Shown here: positions 15,830-23,039 of the stretch, in pieces | How positions within the stretch are numbered: the first letter of the stretch is position 1 | Layout of the letters: each line of letters begins with the position of its first letter | Origin: an uncultured Alphaproteobacteria bacterium | Lineage (GTDB): Bacteria; Pseudomonadota; Alphaproteobacteria; RF32; CAG-239 | NCBI GenBank assembly: GCA_944393695.1 | Contig: CALYAY010000013.1 | Span: 1 to 38,950 of the forward strand | Direction: 5' to 3' | DNA length: 38,950 bases | Position numbers and translations under genes: made by a program | Notes under the pieces: generated by a model | The model's input: the letters and a program-made list of their open reading frames with translations, nothing else | Told to the model about the DNA's origin: nothing | Databases searched by the model: none

Positions 15830-16493
15830 TCAGCTGATAAAAAAGGTTTACAAAGGCGGGCAGGAGGTTAAGCGGATATACAAGGGCAGCACACTCATTT
15901 GGATGCCGGATCCGTATAATCCGAATACGGTGCTGGTTAATCTGAGTGCGGCCAGCGGTGCGGAACAGAGCGTGAGCCTGGCGGAAGGGGTGTATAAACT
16001 GGAACTGGTCGGCGGCGGAGGCGGCGGGGGTGGTTATTTCGTCGATGCCAAAGGCCGCCATATTCAATATGCGTCGGGAGCTTCCGGCGGGGCTTTGGTG
16101 GTGGAGCTTAAGCTTAGTGCCGGAACGTATAAATACTGGTGCGGGGCGGCCGGAAACGCGGGAGCACAAAATGTGAGCGGAACGGCAGGCACTGCCAGCT
16201 ATTTCAAAAATGCGGACGGGTCGGCTCAGGCAACGGCGGGCGGCGGAGGCAACGGTATCTGGGCTACGGATTTCAGTGTGATTCCTTCGGGCGGAACAGT
16301 GACGGTTTTGGGCTTCAATGTGGCGGCAACTTTGTTGTCCAAACAAGGGAATCCGGGAAATCCGCGCGTGCAGTACAGCAGTGACGATACGCCCGGCGGG
16401 GCTTCGGTTTATGAACCTTACGGAAAAGGCGGCGGGTCAAAGTCGGTGGGGGCGGCAGGGCTCTGCCGGCTGACTTATCTGCGGGCGTTTTAA
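15804..16493 (+). CDS. glycine-rich tail tip or adhesin protein
   Basis: This 229-aa protein has three short repeats at its N terminus (KIYKGSQLIKK, VYKGGQEVKR, IYKGSTLIW), a known phage virion-attachment motif. It continues with glycine-rich stretches (GGGGGGGGY, ASGASGGAL, TAGGGGN, KGGGSKS). Such polyglycine sandwich domains occur in phage adhesins at fibre tips (T4 gp38-like role). The start is set by AAGGAGG. It probably contacts the host receptor, and its promoter-proximal region has been duplicated by cargo insertion. Confidence 0.75.
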   Translation: MAGKIYKGSQLIKKVYKGGQEVKRIYKGSTLIWMPDPYNPNTVLVNLSAASGAEQSVSLAEGVYKLELVGGGGGGGGYFVDAKGRHIQYASGASGGALVVELKLSAGTYKYWCGAAGNAGAQNVSGTAGTASYFKNADGSAQATAGGGGNGIWATDFSVIPSGGTVTVLGFNVAATLLSKQGNPGNPRVQYSSDDTPGGASVYEPYGKGGGSKSVGAAGLCRLTYLRAF

Positions 16494-16500
16494 TGTTGGG

Positions 16501-16533
16501 GAAAGCCTGTGAACGAGCAGGCTTTCTTTTTTT
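16501..16533 (+). terminator. terminator between tail and lysis genes
   Basis: A perfect 9-bp stem GAAAGCCTG / CAGGCTTTC with an 8-nt loop is followed by T7. It separates the tail operon from the lysis cassette. Confidence 0.85.
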
Positions 16534-16551
16534 GGTTTTTCAGAGGAAGAA

Positions 16552-16869
16552 ATGGAAAAGGAAATTAAAGAACTGATTGGCGGTTATGGTTTGTGGGGGA
16601 TTTTTATCTGTGCGGCGACCATGATTATCCGGCCGTTTGTGTCGGTTAAACAAATGTTGCGCGACGGGATGATAACTTTTCTGGTGAGTATGTTGTGCGG
16701 GCTGATGCTGGAATATGCCGAGATGCCGGTGCCGGTTAAGTTCGGGATTTCGGGCGTGTGCGGGCTGTTTGCGGTGAGGATTTATCTGATTGTGGAAAAT
16801 GTGCTTATCCGGGCGGGGAAAGATCCGCTGGCTTTTATTCGCGAAATTAAGGGAAAAGATAATGATTAA
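16552..16869 (+). CDS. holin
   Basis: This 105-aa protein has about three hydrophobic segments (roughly residues 12-28, 40-60 and 64-85) and a charged C-terminus. It is encoded directly before a lysozyme with an 8-nt overlap, the standard place of a holin. Holins form lesions in the inner membrane at a set time to release the endolysin. Length and topology resemble class I holins. AGAGGAAG precedes the start. Confidence 0.78.
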   Translation: MEKEIKELIGGYGLWGIFICAATMIIRPFVSVKQMLRDGMITFLVSMLCGLMLEYAEMPVPVKFGISGVCGLFAVRIYLIVENVLIRAGKDPLAFIREIKGKDND

Positions 16870-17338
16870 GATTGAAGAGGCAGCCGAAAGGCTGATTTTG
16901 CACGAGGGGATGAGGCTGAGGCCTTATCGCTGCCCGGCGGGGAAACTGACTATCGGGGCCGGGCGGAATCTGGAAGATAATCCGCTGAGGCCGGAAGAGA
17001 CTGAATATTTGGGGCGGGTTTCGCTGCAAGACGGCATCAACCGGAAAGAGGCTCTGTTTTTGTTGCATAATGACATTCGCCGGACGGAAGCTCTTTGCCG
17101 GGATAAGATTCCGTTTTGGAATATGCTGGATGACGAGCGGCAATATGCGTTGTTGGATATGGCTTTTAATCTGGGAATCGGCGGGGTGCTGAAATTTGGA
17201 AAAATGCTTGCGGCTTTGGAACGGCAAAATTATCCGGCGGCGGCCGCGGCCTGCCGGCAGTCGGCTTATGCCCGGCAGACCGGAAAGCGTGCGCAGAGGA
17301 TCGCCCGGCTGATTGAAACAGGGGAGTGGGTGCAATGA
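16862..17338 (+). CDS. GH24 lysozyme (endolysin)
   Basis: This 158-aa T4-type lysozyme has catalytic Glu15 (LILHEG), Cys24 and Thr30 (KLTIG). The spacing Glu-8-Cys-5-Thr is the phage GH24 triad, with Cys in place of Asp. T4 lysozyme with Cys at that position is known to stay active, and many phage enzymes carry it. It cleaves peptidoglycan between MurNAc and GlcNAc. There is no signal peptide, so release depends on the holin. The start is coupled to the holin stop; an upstream in-frame start has no support. Confidence 0.93.
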   Translation: MIKIEEAAERLILHEGMRLRPYRCPAGKLTIGAGRNLEDNPLRPEETEYLGRVSLQDGINRKEALFLLHNDIRRTEALCRDKIPFWNMLDDERQYALLDMAFNLGIGGVLKFGKMLAALERQNYPAAAAACRQSAYARQTGKRAQRIARLIETGEWVQ

Positions 17339-17541
17339 AGAGATATTTTGTTCTGGCGGCGCTCGGGGCTTTGCTGGCCGGCGGAATTTATCATCTGGGC
17401 AAGGTGCATGTTGAGGCGGAATATCTGAAAAAAGAAACAAAGGCGGTGAAAAATGCGGAAAGAAAACGGGCGCGGATTGCGGCGGAGCCTCATGCCGGTC
17501 GTGATGATCTGCTTGAGCTCATGCGCCGCGGAGTATTGTAG
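17335..17541 (+). CDS. Rz-like inner-membrane spanin
   Basis: This 68-aa protein has an N-terminal membrane anchor (YFVLAALGALLAGGIYHLG) and a charged helical tail (EAEYLKKETKAVKNAERKRA). Its ATG overlaps the lysozyme stop. Rz joins Rz1 to fuse the inner and outer membranes in the last step of lysis. It is shorter than lambda Rz (153 aa). The position and nested partner make the call likely. Confidence 0.7.
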   Translation: MKRYFVLAALGALLAGGIYHLGKVHVEAEYLKKETKAVKNAERKRARIAAEPHAGRDDLLELMRRGVL

Positions 17542-17680
17542 TCCGGTGATGCCGGTTTATCCGGTTGCGGGCAAAAAGGTGGCGGCCGAGCTGGAAAATA
17601 TTCCTTATTCCGGGTATGAGGACTTTTGGGAGTGGCTGGCACGGGTTGATAAGTTGAGACAGGAACTTTCATCTTTTTGA
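17453..17680 (+). CDS. Rz1-like outer-membrane spanin lipoprotein, nested in Rz
   Basis: This 75-aa frame overlaps the 3' part of Rz in another reading frame, as in lambda. It starts with a basic segment (RKENGRGLRR), then a hydrophobic stretch ending in the lipobox-like LSSC. The mature part is proline- and glycine-bearing and short. An AAAGG/GGCGG site precedes the ATG. A later ATG at 17492 is possible. It ends the phage block. Confidence 0.68.
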   Translation: MRKENGRGLRRSLMPVVMICLSSCAAEYCSPVMPVYPVAGKKVAAELENIPYSGYEDFWEWLARVDKLRQELSSF

Positions 17681-17737
17681 TTTTACGATGAAAATAAAAA
17701 AAATGCATAAAATGTGCAAAAAATATAAAGTTTTTGC

Positions 17738-17765
17738 TTGACGCGGACGAAAAAAATTGTATATA
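17738..17765 (+). promoter_or_regulatory. promoter of the tRNA-Cys/tRNA-Asn pair
   Basis: TTGACG and TATATA are separated by 16 nt. The -10 box lies about 42 bp before the tRNA-Cys. Confidence 0.6.
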
Positions 17766-17806
17766 TATGTGTTGTTGAGGCAAGCACCGGATGGTGCGCC
17801 AGAGTT

Positions 17807-17880
17807 GGCCGGTTGGCAGAATGGTTATGCAGAGGACTGCAAATCCTTTGATATCGGTTCAATTCCGGTACCGGCCTCCA
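17807..17880 (+). tRNA. tRNA-Cys (GCA)
   Basis: Acceptor stem GGCCGGT / ACCGGCC, discriminator T and encoded CCA are visible. The anticodon loop CTGCAAA gives GCA. The T-loop is TTCAATT. It lies 126 bp after the last spanin gene, with its 5' end facing the phage block. Confidence 0.97.
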
Positions 17881-17889
17881 TTGTATTAT

Positions 17890-17964
17890 TCCGACTTAGC
17901 TCAGTGGTAGAGCAATCGGCTGTTAACCGATCGGTCGTTGGTTCGAGCCCAACAGTCGGAGCCA
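17890..17964 (+). tRNA. tRNA-Asn (GTT)
   Basis: Acceptor stem TCCGACT / AGTCGGA, discriminator G and encoded CCA are visible. The anticodon loop CTGTTAA gives GTT. The T-loop is TTCGAGC. It is co-transcribed with tRNA-Cys (9-bp gap). Its synthetase, asnS, is encoded at 34676-36064. Confidence 0.97.
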
Positions 17965-17969
17965 ATGAA

Positions 17970-17999
17970 AAAGAGCTTCCTTAGGGAAGCTCTTTTTTT
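17970..17999. terminator. bidirectional terminator after the tRNAs
   Basis: AAGAGCTTCC / GGGAAGCTCTT forms a stem with a 3-nt loop and a T7 run on the plus strand. An A-run on the other side makes it usable by the convergent cysteine-rich gene as well. Confidence 0.88.
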
Positions 18000-18018
18000 G
18001 TGTCATGAGGGCAGGGGA

Positions 18019-19782
18019 TTAGAACTCGATGACAGGGCGGACGTCGTAGTTGGTCCACTTTGTGCTGAAGTTGTACAACCCAGAGGTTAATCTGAAATAC
18101 GAGTACCATGCTCGGCTGTTACTGTTCTCGGAAGACGACCAGAGATGGGGATTTGTTTCAAACGGATTACCACCGGCAAGATTAAATCCGTTGTTAATGG
18201 TTGATATATTGTTTTTAATATTTGTTATAATACCGGCTGCCGGTAAACACCAATTGCCGGCATTGGTTCCTTCGGTTTTATATTCGTGAGCTGCCCAAGC
18301 AGCAGGAAATTCATTTTTATTCCCAGCAGCGGTTATTATTGCTGTATTTTCACAGCTCTTAAAATCCGTTGAAGCATAGACGAGGTCGTCTAATTTCGGA
18401 ACATTCTCCTCACGTCTACTCCAAGCCATTGTACCAGCTTTATTTAATGCCATAGCTTGGGCGCATTTTCCGTCGGAGCTTTTGTAGACGACAACGGCGA
18501 TGGGAGTTTTTCCGGAGATGACAGAGGAAGCACAGGTTCCGTCGCTGTAAACGATATCGCCGATTTTGCAGATCTGGGCATAACCGGTGCATTGTCCCCA
18601 GACGGCTTTGGGTTTTTCTTGGCAAATGCCGTTCTTCCATTCATAGCCGTCAGAGCATTTACAGCTTTGATATTTTCCGTTGCAAGCTGTGCCCGAGCCG
18701 CCGGCATAACCTGCTCCGGTACAAGCGTATTTATAATTGCTTGAGCACTGAGCGGTGCAGGTTTGAGAACTTGCATTCCAATCGTATCCAGATTTACAAC
18801 CTGTTTTATACCAGAGGCCGGAGCAATCCTCGTAGGTGCAGGTAAACGGGCTGGGGCAGCTGGTGAGGGTGCCGAGGTTGGGGCAGGGTTTGCAATTGTC
18901 ATATTTGGTTGTCGTTCCAGAGAGACAGGAGTTTGCGCCGGTATCCGGGCCCATGGAGCCACAGTCCATATATCCGTCACAGGGATTGGGTTTGATTTTG
19001 TAATGTTCCTGTCCGTCACAGCCGGTGCAGCTTTCCCCGTCCTGAACATAACCGTCGGGAACACTGGTATAATCGTAACCCGCACAGGTGTTACAGCAGG
19101 TGCCGTAAGTATTGTCGTAAGAACATCTGCCATCACTTAATTGCTGTCCGGTGCCGCATTCATCAACATAACCGGGGTTTAATTCCTGACAGGCGCGTTC
19201 GGTGTCTTTTTCACAAGAAGCATATTTGCCGTCACATGCCTCACCAACTCCGTAATAGGGTTTCTCACAAGTTACATAATTTGAGGGACAGGAATTTACA
19301 CATTCTTCGAAATAACTGCTGTCATAAGGACAGAAGTTGGAACCTTCTTGTCCTTCCGGACAGGAGGTCATAGTATATCCTTCTTTTTTGCAACGTTCTT
19401 CGTTGTCGAGGTCATAGTCATCATCACCGTTTCCGGGGCCACCGGGACCACCATGACCGTCATCATCGGCATTGTTGCCAGCAAACTCATTCCCCGAACA
19501 GGCCGAGGTGTCGGTCACAAAACAAGTGGCGGCTGTTTTTATTTCTTCCATTTTTTGAGATAAATTATTCCCGTGTCGGAGAAAAATGAGGGGTTGACCC
19601 GGGAATGATAAATCGGGTGAAGACAACAATATTTCTTCCGGATGAGAGGTGTGTGTGTGGACAAATGTAATCGCATCCGGAGAATTGAAAGATGTTGAAT
19701 CATACATTGAAGCGGCGCTGCCGTTGGACGTGAAAATCAGTCCGGAAACGGACAGCATTAAAGCTTTAGATAGTTTCATCAT
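18019..19782 (-). CDS. exported cysteine-rich modular protein (copy 1)
   Basis: This 587-aa protein has a signal peptide of about 24 residues (KALMLSVSGLIFTSNGSAA). Next come a short variable stretch and an acidic glycine-rich linker (DDDGHGGPGGPGNGDDD). About 250 residues of Cys-rich modules follow (CDGKYASC, CNGKYQSCKC, NPCDGYMDCGSMG, YDNCKPCPN). The C-terminal domain of about 190 residues resembles the DUF1566/FISUMP type (IGDIVYSDGTC, NWCLPAAG, LWSSSE...AWYS, VRPVIEF). This suggests a secreted or surface protein with many disulphides. An AGGTG site precedes ATGATG. Related genes lie at 29784, 37654 and 38606. The ligand is unknown. Confidence 0.85.
   Translation of the reverse strand: MMKLSKALMLSVSGLIFTSNGSAASMYDSTSFNSPDAITFVHTHTSHPEEILLSSPDLSFPGQPLIFLRHGNNLSQKMEEIKTAATCFVTDTSACSGNEFAGNNADDDGHGGPGGPGNGDDDYDLDNEERCKKEGYTMTSCPEGQEGSNFCPYDSSYFEECVNSCPSNYVTCEKPYYGVGEACDGKYASCEKDTERACQELNPGYVDECGTGQQLSDGRCSYDNTYGTCCNTCAGYDYTSVPDGYVQDGESCTGCDGQEHYKIKPNPCDGYMDCGSMGPDTGANSCLSGTTTKYDNCKPCPNLGTLTSCPSPFTCTYEDCSGLWYKTGCKSGYDWNASSQTCTAQCSSNYKYACTGAGYAGGSGTACNGKYQSCKCSDGYEWKNGICQEKPKAVWGQCTGYAQICKIGDIVYSDGTCASSVISGKTPIAVVVYKSSDGKCAQAMALNKAGTMAWSRREENVPKLDDLVYASTDFKSCENTAIITAAGNKNEFPAAWAAHEYKTEGTNAGNWCLPAAGIITNIKNNISTINNGFNLAGGNPFETNPHLWSSSENSNSRAWYSYFRLTSGLYNFSTKWTNYDVRPVIEF
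19567..19606. repeat. decayed palindrome inside the copy-1 cysteine-rich gene
   Basis: ATTCCCG and CGGGAAT are inverted 26 nt apart, and the right side (GACCCGGGAATGAT) resembles the intergenic CAAGCCCGAGGATGAC family. It encodes residues of about 59-72, the same protein position where copy 2 holds clear palindromes. That it is an old insertion is inferred. Confidence 0.35.
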
Positions 19783-19817
19783 AATATCACCTGTCTATTG
19801 TTGTCTTCACAAATCTC

Positions 19818-19846
19818 ATGATAACAGAATTTGAAATAGTTGTAAA
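19818..19846 (-). promoter_or_regulatory. promoter of the copy-1 cysteine-rich gene
   Basis: On the minus strand TTTACA and TATCAT are 17 nt apart. Flanks (CTGTTAT, GTGAAGACAA) are shared with the promoter at 31360-31388 of copy 2, so the two genes are probably regulated together. Confidence 0.65.
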
Positions 19847-19915
19847 TAGTAAATTTAAATGAGTGACGGGAAATTGGACGGGGATTTGTTTTTATGAATG
19901 AAACCCTCCCCGCCC

Positions 19916-20060
19916 CCTCCCTAAGTCTTTAGGGAGGGAGAATAGGGGGGCTACCCTCCCTGAGTTTTCAGGGAGGGGATAGGTACGGGGCTGAGTTTTC
20001 AGGGGGAGAATAATAGGATGATTTTTTGACCTGGATCCTCGGGGCAAGCCCGAGGATGAC
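19916..20060. repeat. palindromic repeat cluster before rpiB
   Basis: In the 390-bp gap between the cysteine-rich gene and rpiB lie two strong hairpins: CCCTCCCTAA/TTTAGGGAGGG at 19916-19938 and CCCTCCCTGA/TCAGGGAGGG at 19954-19977. A shorter CTGA/TCAG copy lies near 19991. Last comes the GATCCTCGGG/CCCGAGGAT element at 20034-20057. The same families recur at 31.0-31.7 and 32.2-32.8 kb. No gene is visible in the gap. Confidence 0.85.
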
Positions 20061-20172
20061 AAAGAAGAGAGCTGGAGGATGATAGAGGACGGGGAAATGT
20101 TATTTTCCGATTGCAAAAGATATGGGATGTTTTATGATGGCAACAGTTTTTGAATCCGAGGAGGCAAGGTAA

Positions 20173-20616
20173 ATGAAAGTGGCAATCGGTGCCGATCATG
20201 GCGGTTTTGAAGTTAAACAGAAGCTGGTTGATTATCTGAAAGCAAAAGATTTTGAAGTTGTTGATGAAGGGACGGTCTCTTCGGAATCGGTGGATTATCC
20301 CGATTTTGCGGCTAAAGTATGTGAAGATGTGCTGCATGGCCGGGCGGATTGCGGCGTGCTTATCTGCGGTACGGGAATCGGAATTTCTATTGCCGCCAAC
20401 CGGTATAAGGGAATTCGCGCGGCGCTGCTTTACAGCCTTGAGACGGCAGCTCTGGCCCGGCAGCATAATAATGCCAATGTGGCGGTTTTCGGCGGACGGA
20501 CAATGGGCCTTGAGGAAATCAAAGAACGATTGGATGTTTTTTTGAATACGGATTTTGAAGGCGGCAGACATTTGCGCCGGATTGAAAAAATTGATATGTG
20601 CGGGAGGTGCGATTAA
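20173..20616 (+). CDS. rpiB: ribose-5-phosphate isomerase B
   Basis: This 147-aa enzyme interconverts ribose-5-phosphate and ribulose-5-phosphate in the pentose phosphate pathway. The family signature is clear: GADHGG (6-11) with Asp8 and His9, Cys65 in CGTGIG, then HNNANV and FGGRTMG. The C-terminal [10 protein letters not shown] ends a normal-length protein. GAGGAGG precedes the ATG. Its stop overlaps the start of glyA by one base (TAATG), so the two form an operon; this gene pair also occurs in other alphaproteobacteria. Confidence 0.96.
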   Translation: MKVAIGADHGGFEVKQKLVDYLKAKDFEVVDEGTVSSESVDYPDFAAKVCEDVLHGRADCGVLICGTGIGISIAANRYKGIRAALLYSLETAALARQHNNANVAVFGGRTMGLEEIKERLDVFLNTDFEGGRHLRRIEKIDMCGRCD

Positions 20617-21872
20617 TGATGGATTTCAGAGAAAATTTGCAAAATGAAGATGCTGAGATTTTTGCCGCAATTGAGGACGAGTTGAAGCGCCAGAAAGACC
20701 AGATTGAACTGATTGCCTCGGAAAATATTGTTTCTCCGGCGGTGTTGCAGGCGCAGGGGTCTATCCTGACCAATAAGTATGCCGAAGGCTATCCGGGGCG
20801 GCGTTATTATGGCGGTTGTGAGTTTGCCGACGTGGTGGAAAATCTGGCCGTTGAGCGGGCGAAGAAATTGTTTAACGCCCGGTTTGTCAACGTGCAGCCA
20901 CATTCCGGTTCGCAGGCCAATGCCGCTGTGTATGTGGCGCTGTTGCAGCCTCATGATACGATTTTGGGAATGTCGCTGGATGCCGGCGGTCATCTGACCC
21001 ACGGGGCAAAGGTTTCTTTTTCCGGAAAGTGGCTTAATTCTATGGCCTATGGTGTGTGTCGGGACAGCGGGCTGATTGATTATGAACAGGTGGAACGGCT
21101 GGCGCGCGAGAATAAGCCAAAGTTGATTATTGCCGGAGGGTCGGCTTATCCGCGACAGGTTGATTTTAAGCGCTTTCGTGAGATTGCCGATGAGGTCGGG
21201 GCATATTTGATGGTGGATATGGCGCATTTTGCCGGGCTGGTGGCCGGCGGGGTGCATCCGAATCCTTTGGAATATGCCGATGTGGTGACGACTACGACTC
21301 ATAAGACGCTGAGAGGGCCGCGCGGGGGAATGATTTTGACCAATAATCCCGAGATTGCCAGAAAGATTGATTCCGCCATTTTTCCCGGGACGCAGGGCGG
21401 GCCTTTGATGCATGTGATTGCGGCCAAGGCGGTTTGTTTCCGTGAGGCCTTGAGTCCGGCGTTTAAGGCTTATGCCGCGCAGGTGTTAAAAAATGCCAAA
21501 GTTTTGGGCGAGACATTGCAAAAACGCGGGATTAATCTGGTTTCGGGCGGAACTGATACGCATTTGCTGCTGCTGGATCTGCGTTCGCAAAATCTGACCG
21601 GAGATGTGGTTTGTCAGGCCTTGGAAAAGGCGCATATGACCTGCAACAAGAACGCCATTCCTTTTGATCCGATGCCGCCGAAAGTGACTTCCGGTATTCG
21701 CGTGGGGACGCCGGCCGCTACTACCCGCGGTTTCAGAGAGGCCGAGTTTGAACAGGTGGGGAACTGGATTGCCGATGTTATTGAAGCTTTGGCCATTGGC
21801 AAAAGTGATGATGTTGTTTTGCGTGTGGGGCAGGAAGTTAGGGCGATGTTGGTTTCTTTTCCCATTTATTAG
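20616..21872 (+). CDS. glyA: serine hydroxymethyltransferase
   Basis: This 418-aa PLP enzyme converts serine and tetrahydrofolate to glycine and methylene-THF. Visible features are ELIASEN near the N terminus, [30 protein letters not shown] and the PLP lysine Lys230 in [14 protein letters not shown]. Length is normal. GGGAGG lies eight bases before the ATG; a GTG further upstream inside rpiB is unlikely. It is translationally coupled to rpiB. A dispersed inverted-repeat element begins 17 bp after the stop. Confidence 0.97.
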   Translation: MMDFRENLQNEDAEIFAAIEDELKRQKDQIELIASENIVSPAVLQAQGSILTNKYAEGYPGRRYYGGCEFADVVENLAVERAKKLFNARFVNVQPHSGSQANAAVYVALLQPHDTILGMSLDAGGHLTHGAKVSFSGKWLNSMAYGVCRDSGLIDYEQVERLARENKPKLIIAGGSAYPRQVDFKRFREIADEVGAYLMVDMAHFAGLVAGGVHPNPLEYADVVTTTTHKTLRGPRGGMILTNNPEIARKIDSAIFPGTQGGPLMHVIAAKAVCFREALSPAFKAYAAQVLKNAKVLGETLQKRGINLVSGGTDTHLLLLDLRSQNLTGDVVCQALEKAHMTCNKNAIPFDPMPPKVTSGIRVGTPAATTRGFREAEFEQVGNWIADVIEALAIGKSDDVVLRVGQEVRAMLVSFPIY

Positions 21873-21888
21873 GGAGGGAAGCCTGGCA

Positions 21889-22014
21889 GGGGCTTGCTTT
21901 TCGGGTATCATGCTTGCAGATTTTCTCTTCGTGTACCTCTTTTTTGTACACGTCGTCGAAAATCTACGGTGCAGCATGCGCAAAAATCAAGCCCTTGGAT
22001 GATTGGTTTTAAAT
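21889..22014. repeat. dispersed long inverted-repeat element, copy 2 (chromosome)
   Basis: The arms start GGGGCTTGCTTTT and end AAAAATCAAGCCC. They pair imperfectly over about 48 nt each around CCTCTTTTTT between two GTAC boxes. It lies between convergent genes (glyA and the tandem-repeat gene), where it could also act as a terminator for both. It is closely similar to the phage copy at 10685-10811. Confidence 0.8.
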
Positions 22015-22023
22015 GGAGTGATT

Positions 22024-22875
22024 TTATAAGCCTCGGCCGAAAATCTGTTCATGATAGATTTCAAACAGGGATTTTCTTTTTTGCTGTGTTGGTTCCGGTT
22101 TGGGCTGGGATTGCTGTTTGGGCGTCAGTTTAGAGTTGTTGCCGTTGCGCAGTTCGTCGATGAGTTTTTGTTTGTTTTGGGTTTGAGGCGATATTTGTCG
22201 GGCGACGTTGTCGGTTAATTTCCGCAGTTGTTCAAGGTCTTTGGCGGGGAGTTCGCCGGCATAGTTTTTGAGATGTCTTATTGAAGGATCGTTGCTGAAG
22301 AGTTTTCCTGTTTTTTCATCAACATATTTGTAAGTTTTGTTTTCAAGATTGACATCCATGGAAAACAAGGTTTTTCCGGTGAGGCTTTTACCGGTAATGG
22401 CCCAGTGTTTTTCGCCTTTGCGTTGTTCCGGTGTGACATCGATAAAACGGGTGTCGGGTGTGGTTTGGAGTTTTTTATCATCCGAGATGCCGAAGGAGTG
22501 TTTGCGAAAAGCGGGATTTTCGGCTGCGCGGGGTGTTTTTTCGGAGGTTGTCTGACGACCGGCACGGCGGGTCATTTTTTGCAGTTGTTCAAGGTCTTTG
22601 GCGGGGAGTTCGCCGGCATAGTTTTTGAGATGTCTTATTGAAGGGTCGTTGCTGAAGAGTTTCCCGGTTTTTTCATCAACATATTTGTAAGTTTTGTTTT
22701 CAAGATTGACATCCATGGAAAACAAGGTTTTTCCGGTGAGGCTTTTGCCGGTAATGGCCCAGTGTTTTTTGCCTTTGCGCTGTTCCGGCGAGATGTCGAC
22801 AAAACGAGCGTCGGGGGTAGTTTGGAGTTCGCTGCCGCTGCTGATTATCTGATGGCTTGTATGTTCGTTTTTCAT
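22024..22875 (-). CDS. protein with a recent internal tandem duplication
   Basis: This 283-aa hydrophilic protein has no signal peptide. Two copies of a module of about 83 residues (LQTTPDARFVDISPEQRKG, HWAITGKSLTGKTLFSMDV, YKYVDEKTGKLFSNDPSIRH, NYAGELPAKDLEQL) are separated by about 35 residues. They are followed by a Gln/Pro/Lys-rich tail ending SLFEIYHEQIFGRG. I do not recognise the module. The two 247-bp DNA repeats differ at only about a dozen positions, so the duplication is young or kept alike by gene conversion. AGGAGAAAAG precedes the start. Possible roles are open. Confidence 0.75.
   Translation of the reverse strand: MKNEHTSHQIISSGSELQTTPDARFVDISPEQRKGKKHWAITGKSLTGKTLFSMDVNLENKTYKYVDEKTGKLFSNDPSIRHLKNYAGELPAKDLEQLQKMTRRAGRQTTSEKTPRAAENPAFRKHSFGISDDKKLQTTPDTRFIDVTPEQRKGEKHWAITGKSLTGKTLFSMDVNLENKTYKYVDEKTGKLFSNDPSIRHLKNYAGELPAKDLEQLRKLTDNVARQISPQTQNKQKLIDELRNGNNSKLTPKQQSQPKPEPTQQKRKSLFEIYHEQIFGRGL
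22224..22470 (-). repeat. 247-bp intragenic repeat, downstream copy
   Basis: This encodes the C-terminal module of the tandem-repeat protein. It aligns without gaps to 22581-22827, at roughly 95% identity counted by eye. Confidence 0.88.
22581..22827 (-). repeat. 247-bp intragenic repeat, upstream copy
   Basis: This encodes the N-terminal module. Differences from the other copy concentrate at the end coding for RFVDISPEQ versus RFIDVTPEQ. Confidence 0.88.
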
Positions 22876-23039
22876 GGCTTTTCTCCTGTTATTATCTTGT
22901 TTTTATAATAATTTATTATTTATATTTTGTCAATACGAAAAAACGGACGGAATATTTTGGAGAAAATCGTTAATATCCGGCTTGCTTATTCGGGAAAAAG
23001 GGGTAAACTTGAGGAAATTTGTTTCCGAGGAGGTTTTTT

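Larger units (their letters stand above)
362..17680 (+). mobile_element. integrase-less, podovirus-like prophage block
   Basis: About 17.3 kb of densely packed plus-strand genes run in phage late-gene order: TerS, TerL, portal, scaffold-like protein, major capsid, adaptor, tail, fibres, holin, lysozyme and spanins. No tape-measure protein, integrase, excisionase or replication gene is present, which suggests a short-tailed particle and an incomplete or domesticated element. Accessory cargo (membrane-protein pair, GNAT, two toxin-antitoxin pairs) sits between structural genes. No att duplication of the flanking tRNAs could be seen. The exact left limit is uncertain because the sequence left of the tRNA-Phe is not available. 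Confidence 0.85.

Noticed and set aside
17890..17964. tRNA-Asn or tRNA-Cys as the right attachment site
   Set aside because: No duplicated tRNA 3' segment is seen at the left end, and their 5' ends face the phage block.
18763..19140. Plus-strand frame of 125 codons opposite copy 1
   Set aside because: Antisense of Cys-rich modules gives repetitive Ala/Gly/Ile-rich peptides. The minus-strand gene has a signal peptide, ribosome site and promoter.
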